Source of the DNA: Reticulascus tulasneorum
Lineage: Eukaryota; Ascomycota; Sordariomycetes; Glomerellales; Reticulascaceae
Assembly (NCBI GenBank): GCA_001557505.1
Contig: LSAX01000005.1
Location: forward strand, 2,046,001-2,110,000
Direction of reading: 5' to 3'
DNA: 64,000 bases
This document shows positions 58,892-64,000 of this stretch, one piece after another. The first letter of the stretch is position 1; every line of letters starts with the position of its first letter. The translations under genes were made by a program, and so were the position numbers. The notes under the pieces were generated by a model. It was given only the letters and a program-made list of their open reading frames with translations, had not been told where the DNA came from and made no database searches.

Positions 58892-61378
58892 ATGGAACAG
58901 CTTCAAGTTGTTGATGAAGACCTCTTCAACCTCATCCTGGAGTTCGATCTCCTGGATCTCAACAACCCACAGGAGCACACCAAGGAGAAAGTCGCCAACG
59001 CGATCGAGTTCTCACTCCAGCTCGGAAGCTCCGAGGAGCTACTCAGCATCGCCGTCCTCCGAAGCACAAACCAACTGGATCAGGACGCGCTGGCGCGTCA
59101 TGTCGGACATGAAGAACGCAACAGACTCCTTGCACAGAGCGCACCTTCCAGTCCAACCCCCGACGACCAAAATGCTCCGGACGGGGGCGAATGCATCATC
59201 TGCTCTGCTTCACACGGCCCGAAACGCCATCTGCCTTGCGGGTGTTGGTACTGCCCCGCCTGTCTGAGAATGTGCATCCGCGCAGGTCTCACACCTGGGG
59301 GCTGGCCTCCTCGCTGCTGCAACCCCCTGACGGAAGATGACATCGAATGGGTCCAGCGGCCGGGCCTGCTCGAACTGTATCGACAGACCCGGGAGGAAAA
59401 CGAGACCAGCGCTTCTGAGCGACTGTATTGTGCCCGGGCCGGCTGCGCCAGCTTCATCCCGACAAACGGGGACGATGATAACCCCGCATGTCCCGCCTGC
59501 GGCGAGCAGACGTGCAAGCTTTGCCGCAGCCGTAAGCATCCGGGGCGGCCATGCGCTATTGAAGAGGAGGACGAACTGTTAATGGACATGATGGACGAGA
59601 ACAATCTTGGTAGCTGCCCCCAGTGTCAGCGGATCGTGGAGCTAAGGGACGGCTGCAACCATATCTCGTACTGTCATCCTTCCCGCCTTTGATGAATAAT
59701 CCAGAACTAACCCATTGGCAGATGCGAGTGCGGATTCGATTGGTGCTTTCTTTGTGGACAGCAGTGGACAGGGCGAAATCACCCGTGTCCTATGTATCAG
59801 AACTTGCATATGCGAGTGCCGGCGAGAGAACGGCAGCAGCGATTTCGCCAGGGACGCCATGAAGGGGAGCATATTCCTCGTAGGAGACCGCAATTGGTGG
59901 GACAGCAGTTGGAAGGACCGCGGCCAGAGCTGCCATTTCCTGCCATTCTCTATGACCATGAAGCCTGGGTCCAATACCCTATTCCACCCGAGGCCTTGCA
60001 ACCTCCGCAAGTGTTGCCAGGCCCTGCCCTGCCAATACCCGCTGTCCATGAAGCGGCACCGCAGCCGCCGAGAGAACGCCGAAGACCATCCCCACCACCA
60101 GGCTTTTTCCATGATGACTCTGCTAATCCACACGACCCGGAGCTAGACGATGCTATGCAGGCAATTGAATATGACAATCGACCGCAAGCCAATCAATGGG
60201 ATCAGCGGAATCAAAATGAAGGTAGGAACCAGGAAGCCTTTGCTCGAGACGATCTACCAATTGCGGACAGGCTGCACCAAGACGGTAATGTACATGACCG
60301 AGAGGCCTTTGGGAGACATTTTGTCAGAGACATGGCTCAACCGGCTGCTGATGGAGATGGGGACCGTCTGCGGCTGCGGGAGGTCAGGGGTAACGACCGG
60401 CCGCCTTCTGATGGTTTGCCTGAACGATTACCTGGCCAAGAAGCGGTGCCTAGAAGGCTGCGCGTTGATCTTAGCGCTCGGGGGGGAGAGGGCGGGTTGC
60501 GTGGTCCTTGGCCCGCTCTGCCGGGGCGCGAACAGGCACCCAATCGTCCGGCGGGCCAAACGGCGGTACCTAGGAGGCTGGCCTTTGACCGTCTGGCTCG
60601 GGAGCAAGAGGACGGATTGCGTGGTCCGTGGCCCGCTCTGCCGATGCGCGAACCGGTACCCAATCGTCCACCGGGCCAAGCAGCTGTACCTGCACCAGCA
60701 CTGGCCGAGAGGGCCCGTCGACGCCGGGGAGGACATCAGCGTAACAACCAGCCTCGTCGCGGTGCTGGACGTTGACCCGAAGCCAACCAGACTGTCTGTT
60801 GCCAGACCCTCTGTCTGGAAAGTCAATGGCATTCGATCTCAAACAGCCCAAGTCAAGGCCTTATTGCGATACCTCGTCCAGTTGATCTTTTCTCGTCATC
60901 ATTTATCTCGCCATTTCAGTCAGTGAGTTGGTACAGCCTAGGTCTTCCTAATCCAGGGCCGATACCTCCAATGACTGCCTACCGACCTCCACTAGATCCT
61001 GCGAGGATATTCCAAAATCTTGGCTTTCTTTCCAGATGGCGACAACCTCGAGGTCAGTATGCATATCCATTGTGAGGATGTCAAGCGCTAAAATGCCCTT
61101 TAGCTCCGAGATCCATGCCGGAGACGCCCCTGTCCTGCGAGCCGCCTCCGCCTCCCCTACAACATCCCGAACGAAGGACGTGTCTAGCCAGACCGGGCAG
61201 CGGTCGCAACGAAACCTGCAATCACTGCCTATGTATGGAGTGGAATCAGCTCCCTTTCAAGGGCTGGCGCCGTAGGTGCCATTACTTCAACCCGGGGGGG
61301 AGCGGACACCTCTATCAGTGCTGGCAATGCGGATTCGTTGTTTGCGGCTTGCACGTGGTCTCGACCTGGACGATGTAG
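58892..61378 (+). CDS. RBR (RING-IBR-RING) E3 ubiquitin ligase-like protein
   Basis: Exon 1 58892-59667, intron 54 bp, exon 2 from 59722. RING1 is 'CIICSASHGPKRHLPCGCWY' onward (about 100-145). The IBR region runs 'YCARAGCASF…CPACGEQTCKLC'. RING2 is 'CPQCQRIVELRDGC|NH', with the intron just before 'CECGFDWCFLCGQQ'; the candidate catalytic Cys (DGCNH) is kept. A Pro/Arg-rich tail contains two 40-residue repeats. If exon 2 is read through, the protein ends at 60775 (609 aa). I favour splicing from 60740 (or 60761) to 60924, then 61052 to 61104, stop 61378, giving about 732-739 aa. The added end 'CNHCLCMEWN…CHYFN…YQCWQCGFVVCGLH' matches the extra Cys-rich C-terminus common in fungal RBR proteins. 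Confidence 0.8.
60434..60673 (+). repeat. Two 120-bp tandem repeats inside the RBR gene
   Basis: Units start at 60434 and 60554, with a third partial unit at 60674. They encode 40-residue repeats beginning G-Q-x-A-V-P-R-R-L and containing 'GLRGPWPALP' and 'PNRP'. Spacing is exactly 120 bp, so frame is preserved. Confidence 0.9.
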
Positions 61379-62043
61379 TTGTTATTACTGAACAGTTGCG
61401 GAAGAGACTGGTTGTGGGCAACGATGCAAGGTATCCGCAAGTTGCGAACAAAGTACTCGAATGCCTGGGACGATACCGTGGGCCCCTCGGCGAGGTGAAC
61501 CTGCTGTAGTATCTCTGAGGGCGAGACCGATGCGTGTAGACATTTTCTGAGGGCTACTGGGGTTTATAGAGACTAGCACGCAGGCCATGTCTCGTTTCTC
61601 TAGCCCAAGAACAGGTTAGGTAGCGATACTTCGGCCGGTGCCGGTAAATAGTGCATAGTGTAATTAATGTCACAGAACTCATTTCATGATTATGTTGACT
61701 CCTTTGCACTTTGGCCCCTGGATTCAAGTAGCTATTCACAGAAGCTGAAAACATACAGTAAATGTCAGGATGATCGTATAAATGCTTCCTTCTTTCACGT
61801 GCTTCCCTACTAACAATCACCAAAAGAGACTGCCATCATGTTGAAGCAAGGTACGGATTCAGCGGTAATTACCTGGTTCCCTTCGATCCACTCGAACAGG
61901 AGGTCGAGGCGTACCGTGCGAATTTATCAATTAAGTGCCGTCTCACACTGTCAATATGCATTTCCACGTGCAAGCTAAGAAGCAGAGTTCCTACCTCTTC
62001 TTCTGTTCTCAGCACGCCAACAACCCTTCGTTCATGAACCAAC
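61379..62043. other. Intergenic region RBR to PIG-P
   Basis: 665 bp. Presumed 3' UTR of the RBR gene and promoter of PIG-P. Nothing distinctive. Confidence 0.4.
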
Positions 62044-62784
62044 ATGTCTATCACCTCGGATGACGAGGATGTAGTGCTCTCCGACAATCAATCGAATGCC
62101 TCCTCGTCCAGCGATGGCGAAGACTCGCCACAACGACCGGTGCAGCAAAACTATTTTGCGCCGCCATTCTATGGTCGACCGCCAACACCGCTTCCTCCTT
62201 CTCCCTCATTGACATCGTTGCTCCGGCCTTCGCGGCCAACAACCCCCGACGCGTCTGACGATGACTTCGAGCCGGTCCCCCGAGCTTCGCCCAAGGTGCC
62301 GACTTACGAGTACTACGGTTTTGTGCTATACCTCTTCTCGTCCTTGACCTTTCTCATGTATCTTCTCTGGTCCTACCTGCCGTCGCCCTTCCTCCATGCG
62401 CTTGGAATAAACTACTACCCGGACCGCTGGTGGTCATTGGCGATACCGGCATTTCTGGTCATGTGCCTGGTCTACACCTATGTCGCGTTAGCGGCATACA
62501 ATACCGAATTCCTGACGCTGCCCATGGCGTCTATCGAGACGATTGTGGATGACGCTGCTCATGTCGCCGTGATTGACAGCAAAGGGAGGCTTCGGACCAC
62601 ATCGAAGAAGAAGAGGGCGAAGGAAAAGAGAGGGAACACGGCTAATGGCAACACTCTGAACTGGAGGAATATCTGGAATGAGGGAACCGATGCCGTGATG
62701 GACATCCCGCTCGCCGGTGTCTGTGAGGTGTTGTATGGCGAGGGACGCGAATTCGAATCGGATGATGAATATAGTGTCTCATGA
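62044..62784 (+). CDS. PIG-P subunit of GPI-GlcNAc transferase
   Basis: Single exon, 246 residues. The first about 90 residues are Ser/Asp/Pro-rich and presumably disordered. The PIG-P domain starts 'TYEYYGFVLYLFSSLTFLMY' (TM1, about 95-118), continues 'YYPDRWWSLAIP' (a family hallmark) and a second TM 'FLVMCLVYTYVALAAYNTEF'. A Lys-rich loop ('SKKKRAKEKRG') and 'IPLAGVCEVLYG' follow; the I/D-IP…VC…LY motif near the C-terminus is typical. The subunit belongs to the ER complex that transfers GlcNAc to phosphatidylinositol, the first step of GPI-anchor synthesis. Confidence 0.92.
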   Translation: MSITSDDEDVVLSDNQSNASSSSDGEDSPQRPVQQNYFAPPFYGRPPTPLPPSPSLTSLLRPSRPTTPDASDDDFEPVPRASPKVPTYEYYGFVLYLFSSLTFLMYLLWSYLPSPFLHALGINYYPDRWWSLAIPAFLVMCLVYTYVALAAYNTEFLTLPMASIETIVDDAAHVAVIDSKGRLRTTSKKKRAKEKRGNTANGNTLNWRNIWNEGTDAVMDIPLAGVCEVLYGEGREFESDDEYSVS

Positions 62785-63241
62785 CGAGGAGGATTGAGCT
62801 CGGATCCCGACGGTAGAACGGCGTTTGGACTGGAAATAAATGATACCCTGTTGCGATGCTCTCATCAGATTTGTAGCCCGGTCCTACTTGTAGATTCCTT
62901 TTTTTTTTTTTTATTCTAGCGGAGAGGGACACCTGCAACAAATCTGCTTTACATTACAGGAAGGAGCTTGTGTTCTTTTCCAGACTTTGTCCTGTAGCAT
63001 CACCTGCTTGCGGTCCGAGGTTGGAAGGCCTTGAACAGACAGTGCGCAATGTCCACAATTCATACAGTAAGTGGCTGGATTCTCTCCAGCCTTGTGCGTT
63101 CAGCACCAACCACCACGCCAAAATTTGCGACAAACGCGACCTGCCCTTGAAGCACAACCTGAGGGTGGTTTAGCTCGAGACTCACCAATTTATCGCACAC
63201 CGTCCTATCTTCCTTACTACTAGCCACAGCGAGCTGCCAAA
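62785..63241. other. Intergenic region PIG-P to Arp4
   Basis: 457 bp with a T-run near 62899-62912. Promoter and leader of the Arp4 gene; no other feature. Confidence 0.4.
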
Positions 63242-64000
63242 ATGTCCCAGCAGCCAATGTCGTCGTCGGTGCAACCGACAGACATTTACGGAGGAGGTCA
63301 GTACTGGCTCGAAAGCCCACCATCGCATGGCAACGATCGGCTAACGGCGTGAGCAGATGAGGTTTCTGCGCTTGTACTCGACCCGGGGTATTGCCATACG
63401 CGCGCCGGCTTCGCAGGCGAGGATGTGCCCAAGGCCGTCGTCCCCTCCTTCTACGGTCGCATAGGCTCCGGCGAAACCACTACAGACGTCTTCGGCGACG
63501 AATGCATCATCCCGCGCGCCGATTTCGAAGTGCGGAACTACATGTCACGCGACAGCGTCGTGCAGGATTGGGATGCGGCAACCAAGATATGGGAGCATAT
63601 GCTGGTGAAGCGTCTTCAACCCGACAAGCAGACCCCGCCATCCAAGAACGGCCTTAACGATGACCCCAAGGACGCGGACGTCGAGGGCGACGTTGCGATG
63701 GACGATGTCGAGAATCAAGAAAAGGCGCTGCAGGAGAATCCACTCTTGATGACCGAGGCGCCGTGGAATACGGCCAAGTCGAGAGAGACAGCGATCGAGA
63801 TCATCATGGAGAACTGGGGCTGCCCTGCTTTCTGGCTCAGTCGGACGCCGGTGCTCGCCGCCTTTGCCGCTGGCAAGGCCAGCGCCCTCGTCATTGATGT
63901 TGGCGGATCAAATACATCAGTCACGGCCATCCACGACGGCATGGTCCTGAAGCGATCCGTCCAGAAATCCCAAGTCGGCGGCCTCTGGCTGTCATCGCAG
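63242..64000 (+). CDS. ARP4: Actin-related protein Arp4, 5' part only
   Basis: Exons 63242-63296 and 63357 to beyond the window edge; 60-bp intron (GTCAGT donor, CTAAC branch, GAGCAG acceptor); 233 codons visible. MSQQPMSSSVQPTDIYGGD joins to 'EVSALVLDPGYCHTRAGFAG', the actin-like phosphate-1 loop with the D-P-G-x-x-x-x-R-A-G-F-A-G pattern. 'DVPKAVVPSFYGRI' and 'NPLLMTEAPWNTAKSRE' follow, then 'ENWGCPAFWLSRTPVLAAFA' and the phosphate-2 'ALVIDVGGSNTSVTAIHDG'. An Asp-rich insert ('NDDPKDADVEGDVAMDD') in subdomain 1-2 is usual for Arp4/BAF53, a nuclear subunit of NuA4, INO80 and SWR1. The 3' end is outside the window. Confidence 0.93.

Overview
The window is nuclear DNA of a filamentous ascomycete (Pezizomycotina, most likely a Sordariomycete). 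This rests on many short introns of about 48-70 bp with GT(R)AGT-type donors and CTAAC/CTGAC branch sites, two Zn2Cys6 regulators, and an ordinary fungal housekeeping set. All gene models were spliced by eye from the raw sequence; each complete model keeps frame across all its junctions. I found no tRNA, rRNA, CRISPR array or recognisable transposon.

Left block (1-15.2 kb), dense and mostly housekeeping: Hrd3/SEL1-like ERAD protein (minus, runs off the left edge), WDR89-like WD40 protein, FRG1-like nucleolar/RNA protein, a 2OG-Fe(II) dioxygenase, a DsbA/thioredoxin-fold protein, a two-TM predicted mitochondrial protein, a two-domain chromate-type ion transporter, and a large Zn2Cys6 regulator (894 aa, eight exons) with a start-stop uORF just upstream.

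Centre-left (15.2-33 kb), gene-poor: about 6 kb without genes, then the iron-sulfur targeting factor CIA2/MIP18, then an accessory-looking stretch. That stretch holds a divergent pair (an FTA2-type degenerate kinase and an acidic nuclear protein with a conserved but uncharacterised core), followed by a possible mini-cluster of a Zn2Cys6 regulator, an NmrA-like reductase and a short-chain dehydrogenase. The divergent promoter inside that cluster carries a duplicated CGCGCGGGTTT element.

Right block (34-50 kb), core genes: the U5 snRNP GTPase Snu114, cytosolic acetyl-CoA acetyltransferase (ERG10 type), the SIN3 corepressor, a secreted FAS1-domain protein, and a soluble fumarate reductase fused to cytochrome b5. 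A 5.7 kb gap without recognisable genes follows.

Right end (56-64 kb): an MFS sugar transporter, an RBR (RING-IBR-RING) E3 ligase with an internal 120-bp tandem repeat and probable extra 3' exons, the GPI-GlcNAc-transferase subunit PIG-P, and the 5' part of actin-related protein Arp4.

Two introns (in the WD40 gene and in SNU114) appear to use GC-AG borders. Nothing in the window is a proven new system. The least explained loci are the FTA2-like/acidic-protein pair and the regulator-reductase-dehydrogenase group.
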